Of a stretch of 64,000 nucleotides of DNA, positions 34,150 to 44,200 are shown piece by piece. Every line of letters begins with the position of its first letter. The first letter of the stretch is position 1. Below the pieces are notes generated by a model that was given only the letters and a program-made list of their open reading frames with translations, was not told the origin of the DNA and made no database searches. A program made the position numbers and the translations under genes. This stretch comes from Sporosarcina aquimarina (GTDB taxonomy: Bacteria > Bacillota > Bacilli > Bacillales_A > Planococcaceae): NCBI RefSeq assembly GCF_019748715.1, contig NZ_JACLBZ010000008.1, forward strand, positions 124,001 through 188,000, written 5' to 3'.

Positions 34150-34174
34150 ATACCCCGTTGCAGGAGGATAAAAC
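34150..34174 (-). promoter_or_regulatory. Sigma-B-type promoter of DUF2188 copy 1
   Basis: Minus strand: GTTTTA (34169-34174), 13-bp spacer, GGGTAT (34150-34155), against consensus GTTTAA-N13-15-GGGTAT. It is conserved in the paralogous region at 48160-48184. The stretch 34175-34490 shows no gene I can support. Confidence 0.75.
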
Positions 34175-34493
34175 AGGTAGTTGATTTGGAAGGCCCTCTT
34201 ACAGGGAAAACATTAGTAAAGCCGAATAATCAAGGGTACGCAAAACTATGCAAGACATTAGAGTTGAGAAAGCTCTTTAGCCGACAAATCATTAATCAGC
34301 AAAATTTTACGGGTATTTATTCCCAATCTTTAAGAATACTTAATTACGAAATTCTAGTACCCTACATCGGGAATCTTTTCCTTTACCAATTTCATAGCTT
34401 GTAATCATTTCTGCTTTTTCTGTCCAGGTAATTGCCTGATCTACTCCAAACATGAAGTTTGACAGCACGATATTGGCTTTTACTAAATAACGA

Positions 34494-35310
34494 AAAAGCA
34501 GCCAAACATCCCAGAGGACAGTTGATTGTACTTTCTATTATATCCAATTCAGATTTGTGTTTAACCCTTGCGGGGGCCTTATTTCTGTTTTCAGTAAAAG
34601 CCCTCCCCCAGGCAAATAAACATCGATAGTCTCTTCGCCATCATATTCTTCCTTTACAGATGATCCCCTATGTCTTAATCCATAATATCGCCTGTTTCAT
34701 AGCTCGTCCCGGCATCTCTTTCTTTATGTTCATCTCTCATCAGGCCAATCTGTGATTCGTGAACAGACTCGCCAAACATCTGTCTCAATTCGGATACTGA
34801 ATCTTTATAATAGTAGCCTCTCAGCTCAATTATATTTATCGTAAACATTCTGGCCATCCGGATAGGCATAATAACCGCCTTCCGCTTCATATTCACTCAG
34901 TTGAGAGGGATACAGCTGTTTGTAATGGGTGATGATTTGTCCTTTCCTTAAACCCTCATCAAGAATGTAGCCTTTCCTCAGCCGACCTGCCAAGTCTTTG
35001 GGTAATGCTCTGTATGGGAACGGATTAATATTCTTGTCAATCTTGTACCAGTTATCCACCAGGTCCTTGTAAGCCTGGAACATTTCTTCCACAAAATCTT
35101 CACTGTACCATTCATCCTCTATGAGCAGTTTTCTTACACGTATTATAAAAAGTTCCTTGCTTCCGGCTGCCATTCATACGTCTTAAACACCCAGCCATTT
35201 GGTTCTCTATTGAAATATTTATATGTCTGGATGTACTGGTCTTCAATCACTTTCACCTTCGCCGTGCTAGCAAACAGCTTCGACTCCTTTTCAATTTTAA
35301 TGCTTGTAAT
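34494..35310 (-). pseudogene. Decayed copy of the lipoprotein/partner cassette (intact at 57762-59095)
   Basis: Three reading-frame pieces match the intact cassette in order. At 35175-35310 lies AKVKVIEDQYIQTYKYFNREPNGW, like the lipoprotein C-terminus. At 34826-35173 lies LIEDEWYSEDFVEEMFQAYKDL to EYEAEGGYYAYPDGQNVYD, like the partner protein. After a frameshift, ELRGYYYKDSVSELRQMFGE follows (34680-34830), then a stop, and VKEEYDGEETIDVYLPGGG near 34577-34660. The lipoprotein N-terminal two-thirds, with its signal peptide, is missing. Even the terminator has a decayed relative at 34494-34535. No piece has a credible start and ribosome binding site, so this is a nonfunctional duplicate. Confidence 0.85.
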
Positions 35311-35765
35311 CGATTAGAGAACTTTATTTGTTACTACTCATTAATCGTTATCGTAGTTTACACTCTTTGTGTAGGCTGGGTACTGTCACCTAGTTACACA
35401 GACAGAAATGAGGAGTAAATTTTTTCTGTTAGTGAATAGCGTAATCCTCAATTCAATTGTTGTAGTCACTACTTTTACGATATCAAAAAATGTAGTTCTA
35501 TCGGCAAAGTAATTTCTCAAGCACGATAATGTATACAAAACAGAATAGTATCCGAGCGGTGTGATGGTCACCCTATTTTACGGAAGTGTATACGACTGTT
35601 CGACAAACATTAACGGTTTTTTAGGTAACCTAAATGTTTAAAAACCCGAATAATTTGTTGCACAAGGACTCTATACTATGTACATGCTCAGTAAATTCGA
35701 GAGCTATCGCGCGATTCACAAAGTCTTTCATTGGTATGGAAAATTGTTTGACTTTTTTATATTTT

Positions 35766-36989
35766 TCATAGCAGCTCAGCCTTGTTAAAAACCCATCTTT
35801 TTATATTTGGTATAATAAATACAAAAATAGACAGGCTAGATAAAATAGCAGCCCCTGTGAATACCGACCTCAATCCAAATATTTCTGCAACATATCCTCC
35901 CACCATTGGACCTAATAAAATACCAAAGGCGTAGAATGATTGATAAAATCCCATAGTTGACATTTTTAATTCCTTAGGACTTATCCTCACCACTTCACTT
36001 AATAATATGGGAAAGATAAATCCCAATGCTAGTCCTAATCCACTATGGTACATACTCATCGTCAAAAAGCTTTCTGCTTCCGATATTAGAATGTTAAAAA
36101 AAGCAGATAACGCAAAGCAAGCGATTAACAAAATTCGATTATATTTTGGGTCGATACTAAAAATCATGAGTACTAGTGAGATAAGAGCATGTGGAATAAA
36201 GAAAGCAAACATCAACCAGATAAACTGGGATTCTGCTATACCGATTGATAAAGAGATAGCCGGACTAAATCCAAATATTGAAACAAACAAAAGTGCATGA
36301 GAAACGAATGACAAAAAAGTGATGGTCTTTATTCCGTTAATTTTACTTGTCGCTTGTACAAGCTTTCTAAATGACATCTTTGGCTTTTCTTGTTCTCTCT
36401 CATGTATCTCTTTTATATTCCATACAAATATTACTCCCAACAAGGAAGCAATTACACCTAACCAAAATGGAAGATTCCATCCATGAAAATGTATAATATA
36501 CCCACTCGATACCATACAAATAAATTGTGTAGTAACTGTATTAAATTGCATGGTCCCCATTGACTTGGTCGCTTGATCTGCTCGAAAATAATAAGAATAC
36601 ATTACAGTAGCGATGCCCCACATCGCTGCCGTTACGCCAGCAAATAAGCGAGCAATTAAAATAAAATAAAACGAAGTAAAAAAAACTAAAATTATGCCAC
36701 TTAGGAAAGAACAAGCAAACCCCAGTATTAGTAGTTTCTTTCTGATGTTATACAAAACATCAGACAAAATGCCTAAAGGTAACCGCAATAGAATTTGTGT
36801 AATACCATAACTTCCTAAGATGATACCGATTGCCAAATAAGAAAACCCTGTTTTTTCTAAATAAACACCAAACAAAGGAACGTAAATATATATAGAGAAC
36901 CAAAAACAAAATACGGCTAAATTAAAATTGATATGTGATAAGATAGATGGCTTACTCTCTTTATCTAACACTGATTGTGCGAATTTCAT
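35766..36989 (-). CDS. Major facilitator superfamily transporter
   Basis: A 407-residue MFS carrier with about twelve hydrophobic segments in two halves separated by a charged loop near 195-215 (EIHEREQEKPKMSFRKL). The loop after helix 2, LRLPLGILSDVLYNIRKK, carries the MFS motif-A character. The gene starts at ATG 36989 behind AGGAGGAG, with close spacing. It stands 380 bp beyond the glycerate kinase gene on the same strand with a terminator between, so it is a separate unit. The substrate is unknown; an efflux or organic-acid role is possible. The gene-free 35311-35765 upstream of its stop shows nothing I can support. Confidence 0.88.
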   Translation of the reverse strand: MKFAQSVLDKESKPSILSHINFNLAVFCFWFSIYIYVPLFGVYLEKTGFSYLAIGIILGSYGITQILLRLPLGILSDVLYNIRKKLLILGFACSFLSGIILVFFTSFYFILIARLFAGVTAAMWGIATVMYSYYFRADQATKSMGTMQFNTVTTQFICMVSSGYIIHFHGWNLPFWLGVIASLLGVIFVWNIKEIHEREQEKPKMSFRKLVQATSKINGIKTITFLSFVSHALLFVSIFGFSPAISLSIGIAESQFIWLMFAFFIPHALISLVLMIFSIDPKYNRILLIACFALSAFFNILISEAESFLTMSMYHSGLGLALGFIFPILLSEVVRISPKELKMSTMGFYQSFYAFGILLGPMVGGYVAEIFGLRSVFTGAAILSSLSIFVFIIPNIKRWVFNKAELL

Positions 36990-37195
36990 CTCCTCCTATA
37001 CTATTTCAACTTTAGTTCGTCCCTTGATGAGAAGGAAGAGTAAACATATGAAAATTAAAAAGTATTTTCATCTTATAGAAAAACATCCATAAGAGTTTTA
37101 TAAAGGAATTCTTTAACTTCCTCTCGATACCTAGTAGTATCCACCGTGCTTTCTATTTCATCTCACAATCCTTCTAAATAAATCTAAATTTGCAA

Positions 37196-37237
37196 ACAAA
37201 AAAAGCCCTCTGTTGTATAAATTAAAGGAAGAGGACT
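37196..37237 (-). terminator. Terminator of the organic-acid operon
   Basis: Minus strand: AGTCCTCT pairs with AGAGGGCT (37204-37237), followed by TTTTTTTG. It lies 133 bp beyond the glycerate kinase stop. The rest of 36990-37369 shows no gene. Confidence 0.7.
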
Positions 37238-37369
37238 ATTTAAAACTCTAAATAAAATTGCTATTTGGGATTCAATTTAATATATTAACCAATATAATAA
37301 AGGTTCTTCACGTTATAACCAATTCGATAGATTTTAAGTAAAACTATTTTTTAAGCTAGTGAATTGACA

Positions 37370-38533
37370 CTAATTATATTGTTTTATAATCTTAATATCG
37401 CTTTTCTTTGTAATATAAGTTCTCATCATTTGTTCCGCTCTTTGTGTTAATAGTTCTGATGCTCTTTCCATTGCTTCATTCAGAGTCATCGGACCATCTA
37501 CAATACTATGAACACATTGGATGCCATATTGGTAAAGTATATCAATCCCTTCGCCAATTGATCCAGTTAGAACAAAAGTCGGTATTTCTTGTTCCCAAGC
37601 CACCTGTGCAACGCCCATAGGAGTTTTCCCAGACGCAGTTTGAAAGTCAATTTGTCCTTCTCCTGTTATTACTATATCCGTATTTATTAACGCTTGTTTG
37701 AAACCTGAATATTCAATAACTATATCAATACCTCTTTTAATTTCAACTGGAAAAAATGCTAAAAATGCCCCTCCTATTCCTCCTGCTGCTCCAGTGCCGG
37801 GGGTATCATGTAATCTGATTCCGGTTTGTTTTTCAATAAGATTAGTCCATTTCACCATACATTTTTCTAGCACTTCCACCATTTCGGGTGTCGCTCCCTT
37901 TTGGGGACCGAACACTCTTGTTGCACCATAATCCCCAATTACAGGATTTTGAACATCGCTCGCTATTAAAAATCTTGAGTCCTTTATACGGGGATCAAGG
38001 TTACTAGTGTTAATAGAAGAAACATCACACAGTCCCTTTCCTCCGAATCCGATAGGCTCCCCGTTATTATTCATTATCTTCATTCCAAGAGCTTGTAACA
38101 TTCCAATTCCGCCATCGTTGGTTGAACTACCGCCTAAAGCTAAGATAAAATTTCTACATCCTTCATCTAATGCCTTTTTAATTAACTCTCCCATACCAAA
38201 TGAAGTAGCCTTCATAGGGTCTAACTTTTCCTGTGGTATTAAGCATATTCCTGAAGAACTTGCCATTTCAATCACGCATGTTTTCTTATCTCCAAGCCAA
38301 CCATATTCAACCTCGATTGAATTTCCCAGCGGATCTCTTACACTCGTTTTAACTTTTCTTCCGTTAGTTGCAGCTATTAGGCTATCCATTGTACCTTCAC
38401 CACCGTCAGCTAATGGAATTAGAACAGTGTCGGCGTTAGGCAAAGCTTGTTTTATTCCCTTTTCAATAGCAATAGCCGCTTCCAATGATGTTACACTACC
38501 CTTAAATGAATCCGGTGAAATAACAACTTTCAT
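37370..38533 (-). CDS. glxK: Glycerate kinase (GlxK/GarK type)
   Basis: This 387-residue protein is a glycerate 2-kinase (PF02595). It has the N-terminal VVISPDSFKGSVTSLEAA, LADGGEGTMDSL, ALGGSSTNDGGIGMLQALG and ITGEGQIDFQTASGKTPMGVA, all family hallmarks. It phosphorylates D-glycerate to 2-phosphoglycerate. ATG 38533 follows GAGGGAT. It lies 67 bp after the CoA-transferase gene on the same strand. Its link to a CoA-based pathway is unclear; it may handle a C3 hydroxy acid carried by the same TRAP transporter. Confidence 0.93.
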   Translation of the reverse strand: MKVVISPDSFKGSVTSLEAAIAIEKGIKQALPNADTVLIPLADGGEGTMDSLIAATNGRKVKTSVRDPLGNSIEVEYGWLGDKKTCVIEMASSSGICLIPQEKLDPMKATSFGMGELIKKALDEGCRNFILALGGSSTNDGGIGMLQALGMKIMNNNGEPIGFGGKGLCDVSSINTSNLDPRIKDSRFLIASDVQNPVIGDYGATRVFGPQKGATPEMVEVLEKCMVKWTNLIEKQTGIRLHDTPGTGAAGGIGGAFLAFFPVEIKRGIDIVIEYSGFKQALINTDIVITGEGQIDFQTASGKTPMGVAQVAWEQEIPTFVLTGSIGEGIDILYQYGIQCVHSIVDGPMTLNEAMERASELLTQRAEQMMRTYITKKSDIKIIKQYN

Positions 38534-38600
38534 ATGTTTATCCCTCAATATCCAATTTTTATATTAGTATAAAATTACACTCAAGCTCTACTGCTTACTT

Positions 38601-40199
38601 TTATACTGTAGCATTGCAAACACGCTTATTTACCGACCACTTTTCGGAGATACCCATTTTTTGGTCCTTGAAAATTGATGAATCCATAATCTTCAAATCT
38701 TCGGAGATTTTGGGTCGAAAATCCATTTGATTTAAGATGTCTTTTTCAACATCTATACCCGGAGCGATTTCGGTTAAAGTAAGTCCATCTTTTGTTAATA
38801 CAAACACTGCTCTTTCAGTAACATACATAACGTTTTTTGAATGTTTTGAGGCATACTCACCGCTAAAAGTTATTTGAACTACATCACTTGTAAATTTCTT
38901 ATTTACTCCCTCTTGTAAAATACGAAGTTTACCATTATCAATAGCAACTTTTAGACCTCCATTAGTAAAGGTAGTACAAAAAATTACTTTCTTTGCGGCT
39001 TGCGTTATATCAATAAAACCGCCACAACCTACAGTTCGACCACCAAATTTTGAAACATTCACGCTTCCATGTTTATCAATCTCAGCAGCCCCCATAAAAG
39101 TAAGGTCTACGCCTGCACCATGATAATAGTCGAAAACATACTCATGATCTAAAATGGCAGATGCATTTTTTGCAATACCAAACTCATTTGAACCTATTGG
39201 TACACCGCCGATGATTCCTGATTCAAGCGTGAGTACTATATCCTGATTTATACCTTCTTCATTTGTAATAGGGCCTATTACGTCTCCAGGGATACCTATA
39301 CCAAGATTAACGACAGCATTTTTCGTTAATTCTTGAACTGCCCGTCTACCTATTATTTTGCGCGTATTTAGAGGTAGTACCTCGGAATCCATTGTTGTTG
39401 TTCTCAAAGAACCAGTATAAACAGGCGAGTAAATCTCATTAGGAGTTTGTCTATGTTCCGTTGCTGGATCTTCAGCCAAGACATAAGCATCAACCAAATA
39501 TCCCGGCACAACAACATCTTTCGGATGAAATGACCCACTTTTAGCAACGTACTTTACTTGTGCGATCACTTTCCCCCCATATGCTTTTGCCGCCTGTGCC
39601 GCAGAAAGTATCTCTAATTTTAATGGTTCTTCTTCTGTCGTAATATTCCCATCTTCATCAATACTAGTACCTCTAATAAAAACATAATCAAATGGAATTG
39701 ACGGATACATTAAGAATTCCTGATTACTAATAGTAACAATTTGAACAAGGCTATCCATCTTCATTGTTTTCTCATTAAATTTTCCACCTTCGAGACGTGG
39801 ATCAACAAATGTTCCCAACCCGATTGGAGAAATATGTCCTGGCATCTTATTTGCCATAGCACGCAGCAGGTGTGTTAATTGCCCCTGTGGCCAGCAATGG
39901 CATTCCACTTTATTTTCCTTTATTAATTTTCTCATCTTGGGAGCTAAGCCCCAATGCCCTCCAATTACACGTGAAATTAGTCCTTCTTCGGCAATATTTT
40001 CTATACCATTTAAATTATCTGACTGACCAGCTGTGTGAAATACGGTAAGATCGTTTGGAGTACCCGTCTCTTTAAATTGTTGACTGATCGAGCGCAATAT
40101 CTTTTCACACTGTGCCATCCCTCCAAAACCTACCAAAGCAATAGTGCTGCCATTGGATATTTCACGTGCAAGATCTAAGCTGCTAATTTGTTCTGCCAT
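38601..40199 (-). CDS. Single-chain class I acyl-CoA transferase (propionate/acetate CoA-transferase type)
   Basis: A 532-residue fused alpha-beta class I CoA-transferase of the Pct/YdiF type. The N-terminal half has STIALVGFGGMAQCEK with a glycine-rich loop. The C-terminal half has LGIGIPGDVI and LTLESGIIGGVP, whose Glu is the expected thioester-forming nucleophile, and GCGGFIDITQ. It moves CoA between an acyl-CoA such as acetyl-CoA and a carboxylic acid. In this operon it most likely activates the acid imported by the TRAP system before oxidation and thiolysis. ATG 40199 follows AAGGTGGGA. Confidence 0.92.
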   Translation of the reverse strand: MAEQISSLDLAREISNGSTIALVGFGGMAQCEKILRSISQQFKETGTPNDLTVFHTAGQSDNLNGIENIAEEGLISRVIGGHWGLAPKMRKLIKENKVECHCWPQGQLTHLLRAMANKMPGHISPIGLGTFVDPRLEGGKFNEKTMKMDSLVQIVTISNQEFLMYPSIPFDYVFIRGTSIDEDGNITTEEEPLKLEILSAAQAAKAYGGKVIAQVKYVAKSGSFHPKDVVVPGYLVDAYVLAEDPATEHRQTPNEIYSPVYTGSLRTTTMDSEVLPLNTRKIIGRRAVQELTKNAVVNLGIGIPGDVIGPITNEEGINQDIVLTLESGIIGGVPIGSNEFGIAKNASAILDHEYVFDYYHGAGVDLTFMGAAEIDKHGSVNVSKFGGRTVGCGGFIDITQAAKKVIFCTTFTNGGLKVAIDNGKLRILQEGVNKKFTSDVVQITFSGEYASKHSKNVMYVTERAVFVLTKDGLTLTEIAPGIDVEKDILNQMDFRPKISEDLKIMDSSIFKDQKMGISEKWSVNKRVCNATV

Positions 40200-40305
40200 C
40201 GAAATTTCCCACCTTCTTTATTTTTTAGGACAACTATTAGGTAATATTTCACCTGAACATAAAAAACAACAATCATAATAAAAAACGGGATAAAAATTAT
40301 ATTAA

Positions 40306-41568
40306 TTATAGGAATACTAATGAGAGCCATGGAATGAAACTAATTATGAGAACATCAACAAACAGAATAATAACAAACGGAATTACAGCTCTTGAAATAG
40401 CTTCAATTCTCGTATTGGAAATCTTCAAAGCTACAAATAGATTAAGGCCTACAGGTGGCGTCACAAGTCCTATCGCTAAGTTTACTACCACGATAACTCC
40501 AAAATGTACTGGATCCATCCCTAGACTTAATGCGACAGGTAAAAGAATTGGTACGAAAATTAGTATGGCCGCTGCAGCTTCCATGAACATTCCTACGATT
40601 AGTAGAAAAATGTTAACAATGATAATAAAAACAAAGACATTAGTCGAGAATCCTAGAAATGCATCAGATACGAGATCAGGAACGCGAAGGCGATTCAAAA
40701 CAAAACTAAATAGACCAGCTGTTGAAATAATGATCATAACAATAGCAGTAGTAACAGCAGACTCCTTGAACACCCGTGGAATATCCCTCCACTTAATCTC
40801 CCGATAAATGAATACACCAATAATAAAAGAATACACAACGGCTATAACAGCAGCTTCTGTTGGGGTAAAAATTCCACCATAAATTCCACCAAGTACAATG
40901 GCTGGCATCAACAAGGATAGTATGGCATTTTTGAACCCTACAACTATCTCTTTAGGAGAAGCCTTTTTCTCTCCCCCGTACCTTTTTTTCTTTGATATCA
41001 AATAAGCAGAAATTAATAGAGATAATGTAACGAGAATTCCTGGTAAAATCCCTGCAAGAAACATATCTCCAACAGATGTTTTTGCAGATATTGCATATAA
41101 TATTAGTGGAATACTAGGCGGAATAATAACACCTAATGCACCAGATACTGCCTGATTTGCGCTTGCATAGTTAATATCATATCCTTTAGCAATCATGGCT
41201 GGTATTAAAATAGAACCAATTGCAGCTGTCGTCGCTGCACCAGAGCCGGAGATTGCAGCAAAAAACATAGACGTTATAATAACAACCATTGCTAAACCAC
41301 CCGATATATGCCCAACTAAGGTACTAGCAAATGCGACTAACCTTTTTGAGATTCCGCCTGTTTGCATTAACGAACCAGCCAATATAAAGAAGGGAATTGC
41401 CATTAACGGAAATGAGTTGGTGGCATTAAACATCTGTTGCGGGACAAGTTGTAACGGGGCTAAATCCCCAAAGTATGCTACCCCAGCTGAAGCCAGTCCT
41501 AAAGCAATGGCAATTGGAACACCGATTGCAAAAAATATTGCCAGTAGTATAAATATTAATGCAACCAT
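40306..41568 (-). CDS. dctM: TRAP transporter large permease (DctM type)
   Basis: A 420-residue membrane protein of about twelve segments with DctM signatures: FPLMAIPFFILAGSLMQTGG, SGSGAATTAAIGSILIPAM, SGALGVIIPPSIPLILY, GIFTPTEAAVIA and NLAIGLVTPPVGLNLFV. It is the ion-coupled translocation subunit. ATG 41568 follows AAGGAGG at nine bases and comes directly after the small-permease stop; the frame upstream of it lacks a ribosome binding site. Confidence 0.94.
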   Translation of the reverse strand: MVALIFILLAIFFAIGVPIAIALGLASAGVAYFGDLAPLQLVPQQMFNATNSFPLMAIPFFILAGSLMQTGGISKRLVAFASTLVGHISGGLAMVVIITSMFFAAISGSGAATTAAIGSILIPAMIAKGYDINYASANQAVSGALGVIIPPSIPLILYAISAKTSVGDMFLAGILPGILVTLSLLISAYLISKKKRYGGEKKASPKEIVVGFKNAILSLLMPAIVLGGIYGGIFTPTEAAVIAVVYSFIIGVFIYREIKWRDIPRVFKESAVTTAIVMIIISTAGLFSFVLNRLRVPDLVSDAFLGFSTNVFVFIIIVNIFLLIVGMFMEAAAAILIFVPILLPVALSLGMDPVHFGVIVVVNLAIGLVTPPVGLNLFVALKISNTRIEAISRAVIPFVIILFVDVLIISFIPWLSLVFL

Positions 41569-41569
41569 T

Positions 41570-42064
41570 TTACAGTTCCTCCTTACCAATAAAGTCTTCA
41601 ATCAGCACAGAAGCAGTGTTTAAAAACATCAAAGCACCTCCAACTGGAATAGCAAACATCGGCCAAAACATGGAGAGACCTGTCGTGGGAGCCGTTTGAA
41701 AAGATACTGCTTGAGCGGTCTTAATCCCGTAAACGACCATGATAACGTAAAAGATACACCCCACAACTGACATTACTACCTTTGAAATACTAAGTATATT
41801 TCCCTTTAATTTATTTTGGAGAATGTCAACTGCTATAATGGAGCCTTCCTTTATTGAATAAGCTGTACCTAACATTACTAACCAAATCATCAAAAATCTA
41901 GACGCTTCTTCAGAGAAAGTCAAGGATTCACCTACAACAAACCTTGCAAACACTTGCCAAGATATCAAAACACTCATTATTGCAAGCATTATAAACAATA
42001 ACCAACCCACAACTTTGTTGACGTAATTTGTCATTCTGACATAATTTTTTAAAACTTTATTCAC
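41570..42064 (-). CDS. dctQ: TRAP transporter small permease (DctQ type)
   Basis: 164 residues with four transmembrane helices, matching DctQ in size. WQVFARFVVGESLTFSEEASRFLMIWLVMLG contains the typical FxEExxR-like helix pair. It pairs with DctM to form the membrane complex, and lies between the binding-protein and large-permease genes. Confidence 0.9.
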   Translation of the reverse strand: MNKVLKNYVRMTNYVNKVVGWLLFIMLAIMSVLISWQVFARFVVGESLTFSEEASRFLMIWLVMLGTAYSIKEGSIIAVDILQNKLKGNILSISKVVMSVVGCIFYVIMVVYGIKTAQAVSFQTAPTTGLSMFWPMFAIPVGGALMFLNTASVLIEDFIGKEEL

Positions 42065-42148
42065 CTTATCCCCCCTCGTATGTAAATGATCTAAAATACT
42101 TCTTGAAACTTTTACAAAAAGAGGGAGGAGTATTCCTCACCTCTTTTT

Positions 42149-43171
42149 TCAGTATTCAAAACTACGTACTTTATCAATTAATTCCTCATTAATTTTTGGA
42201 GCCCATTTTTCATAAACAGGTTCCACCGCTTTTCTGAACTCCTCCAAATCTGGCTTAGTTACCGTCATTCCTTTTTCCTCTAGCTCCTGCAATGCTTCTG
42301 CTTCCAATTTCTTACTTGCTTCACGTTGAGTCTTAGTGGACAAATCAGCTGCTTCTTTAACAGCCGCTTGATCTTCAAGTGACAGGGATTCAAATAATTG
42401 TTTACTCATCATGAATAAAAGAGGAGAATATACATGACCTGTCAAGTTCAAATGATCTTGAACTTCATAGAAACGCACATCTAAAATTGTCGCAAGGGGA
42501 TTTTCCTGACTTTCTATTACTTTCTGTTGCAATGCTGTATATACTTCAGGCCAAGCCATAGGAGTCGCATCAGCACCAAATGCTCTCCATGTATCAACCT
42601 GAACCTCACTCTCTTGTGTACGATGTTTTACACCCTTTAAGTCAGATGGTTTTTCAACTGGACCTGCGCTGCTAGTCTCATGACGCAAGCCATTTTCCCA
42701 CCAAGCTAGAACCTCAACGTTAGCTGCCTGTTCAAGTTTACCAGCTAACTCTTCACCAATTTCACTATCTAAAACTGCATAAGCATGTTCAACACTTTCA
42801 AATAGATAGGGTAAGTCGAACATAAAAAAGTCATTTTCAAAACTTCCTAAAGGACCAGTGGAAGCAAGCCCCATGTCAATTGTATTTATTCCCATACCTT
42901 CTGTTGCTTCACGTTCTCCACCTAATTCATTGTTATAATGAAGTTTGATCGATAGACGCCCATCAGTTAATCGCTCGAGTTCTTCTTTAAACTTTTCCAA
43001 CCCTATAGCATGATGTGATCCCTCTCCCAATGGAAGACTTGCATCAAATATTACTTTTTTCTCTTTTCCGCCATTTTCCGCAGATGCCTTCCCATCCGTA
43101 TCATCAGATCCGCAAGCTGCCATAAAAATAATTGACAATACTAGCATTAAGGATAGAAATCCTTTATTCAT
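42149..43171 (-). CDS. dctP: TRAP transporter substrate-binding lipoprotein (DctP type)
   Basis: A 340-residue DctP-family binding protein with lipobox MAAC at the end of its signal peptide. The mature part has LGEGSHHAIGLEKFKEELERLTDGRL, YNNELGGEREATEGM, the conserved arginine region KGVKHRTQESEVQVDTWRAFGADATPMAWPEVYTALQQKVIESQENP, and ASKKLEAEALQELEEKG. The arginine of KHRTQES is placed where family members hold a carboxylate. ATG 43171 follows AAAGGGGG; the frame extends upstream but without a site. It delivers a carboxylic acid, probably the substrate of the operon's CoA-transferase. Confidence 0.93.
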   Translation of the reverse strand: MNKGFLSLMLVLSIIFMAACGSDDTDGKASAENGGKEKKVIFDASLPLGEGSHHAIGLEKFKEELERLTDGRLSIKLHYNNELGGEREATEGMGINTIDMGLASTGPLGSFENDFFMFDLPYLFESVEHAYAVLDSEIGEELAGKLEQAANVEVLAWWENGLRHETSSAGPVEKPSDLKGVKHRTQESEVQVDTWRAFGADATPMAWPEVYTALQQKVIESQENPLATILDVRFYEVQDHLNLTGHVYSPLLFMMSKQLFESLSLEDQAAVKEAADLSTKTQREASKKLEAEALQELEEKGMTVTKPDLEEFRKAVEPVYEKWAPKINEELIDKVRSFEY

Positions 43172-43306
43172 GTAAATATCCCCCTTTAATTTATCATTTG
43201 AGATGGTTTTGCCGACTTCCAAACTTTTTTATTAAACTTGCTTACTCCCTCAACTACATATATTGCATTGTTTATCTCCAGCTTACTTCATTCATTTTCT
43301 TGGTCT

Positions 43307-44182
43307 TTAGTCTGCCTTTTCATCATTTTTTCTATAGTTGTAAAAGCCAATACCGGTCTTTCTTCCAAGGTTGCCGGATTCAACCAATTTTTTTAGTAAT
43401 GGAGCAGGCCTATATTTTGAATCACTAAACCCGTCATAAAGCCCTTCCATTGTGGCTAATAAAACATCTAGCCCTACAAAATCAGCCAATGTAATAGGAC
43501 CCATACGGTGATTTGCGCCAAACTTCATAGCATCATCGACATCTTCAGGTGAAGTTCCTTCCATAACACAATAAATTGCCTCATTGATCATAGGAACCAG
43601 CAATCTATTCACTATAAATCCAGGGTAATCTTTACAGGTTACTGGATTTTTATTAATAACTTCTATAAATCTCGTTGCTGTTTCATATGTTTCTTCTGTT
43701 GTGATGATAGAAGGGATTACCTCTACTAGCTTCATTAAAGGAGCCGGATAAAAGAAATGGAGCCCGATGACTTTTTCAGGACGTTTGGTGGACGCACCAA
43801 TAGCAGCGATTGATAATCCCGAAGTATTTGATGCCAAAATCGCATCTGGTTTTAGAATGCCATCCAACTGTTGAAAAACCTTTTTTTTAATTTCCAAATT
43901 TTCCGGAACTGCTTCAATAACTAAATCGGATTCCGAAATATCAGACAATTTTGTTGTTGGTGTTATTTTCTTTAATGCGTCTTGTACAAAATCATTTAAA
44001 AGATTTTCCCTTTCAGCTTTTCTCTCCAGATTTGTTTTAATTCTTTCCATTGCTATTTCTAATTGCTGCTCATTCAATTCAAGAAGAGTAACCTTAATAT
44101 TGGACTCGGCAACTACTTGTGTAATACCCGAACCCATTAATCCACCACCAACTACAGACACTGTTAATAATTCTTCCAACAT
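43307..44182 (-). CDS. 3-hydroxyacyl-CoA dehydrogenase (3-hydroxybutyryl-CoA type)
   Basis: A 291-residue NAD-dependent L-3-hydroxyacyl-CoA dehydrogenase. It has the Rossmann motif [47 protein letters not shown] and the catalytic His in [16 protein letters not shown], then [16 protein letters not shown]. The length fits the short single-domain enzymes such as Hbd/MmgB. It oxidises (S)-3-hydroxyacyl-CoA to the 3-keto form, directly upstream of the thiolase step. It lies 18 bp after the SDR gene. Confidence 0.93.
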   Translation of the reverse strand: MLEELLTVSVVGGGLMGSGITQVVAESNIKVTLLELNEQQLEIAMERIKTNLERKAERENLLNDFVQDALKKITPTTKLSDISESDLVIEAVPENLEIKKKVFQQLDGILKPDAILASNTSGLSIAAIGASTKRPEKVIGLHFFYPAPLMKLVEVIPSIITTEETYETATRFIEVINKNPVTCKDYPGFIVNRLLVPMINEAIYCVMEGTSPEDVDDAMKFGANHRMGPITLADFVGLDVLLATMEGLYDGFSDSKYRPAPLLKKLVESGNLGRKTGIGFYNYRKNDEKAD

Positions 44183-44200
44183 ACTCCCCCTCTCAATGTG

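Noticed and set aside
35386..35571. A 61-codon minus-strand frame in the gap before the MFS gene.
   Set aside because: No ribosome binding site, no motif and codon use typical of random AT-rich sequence.
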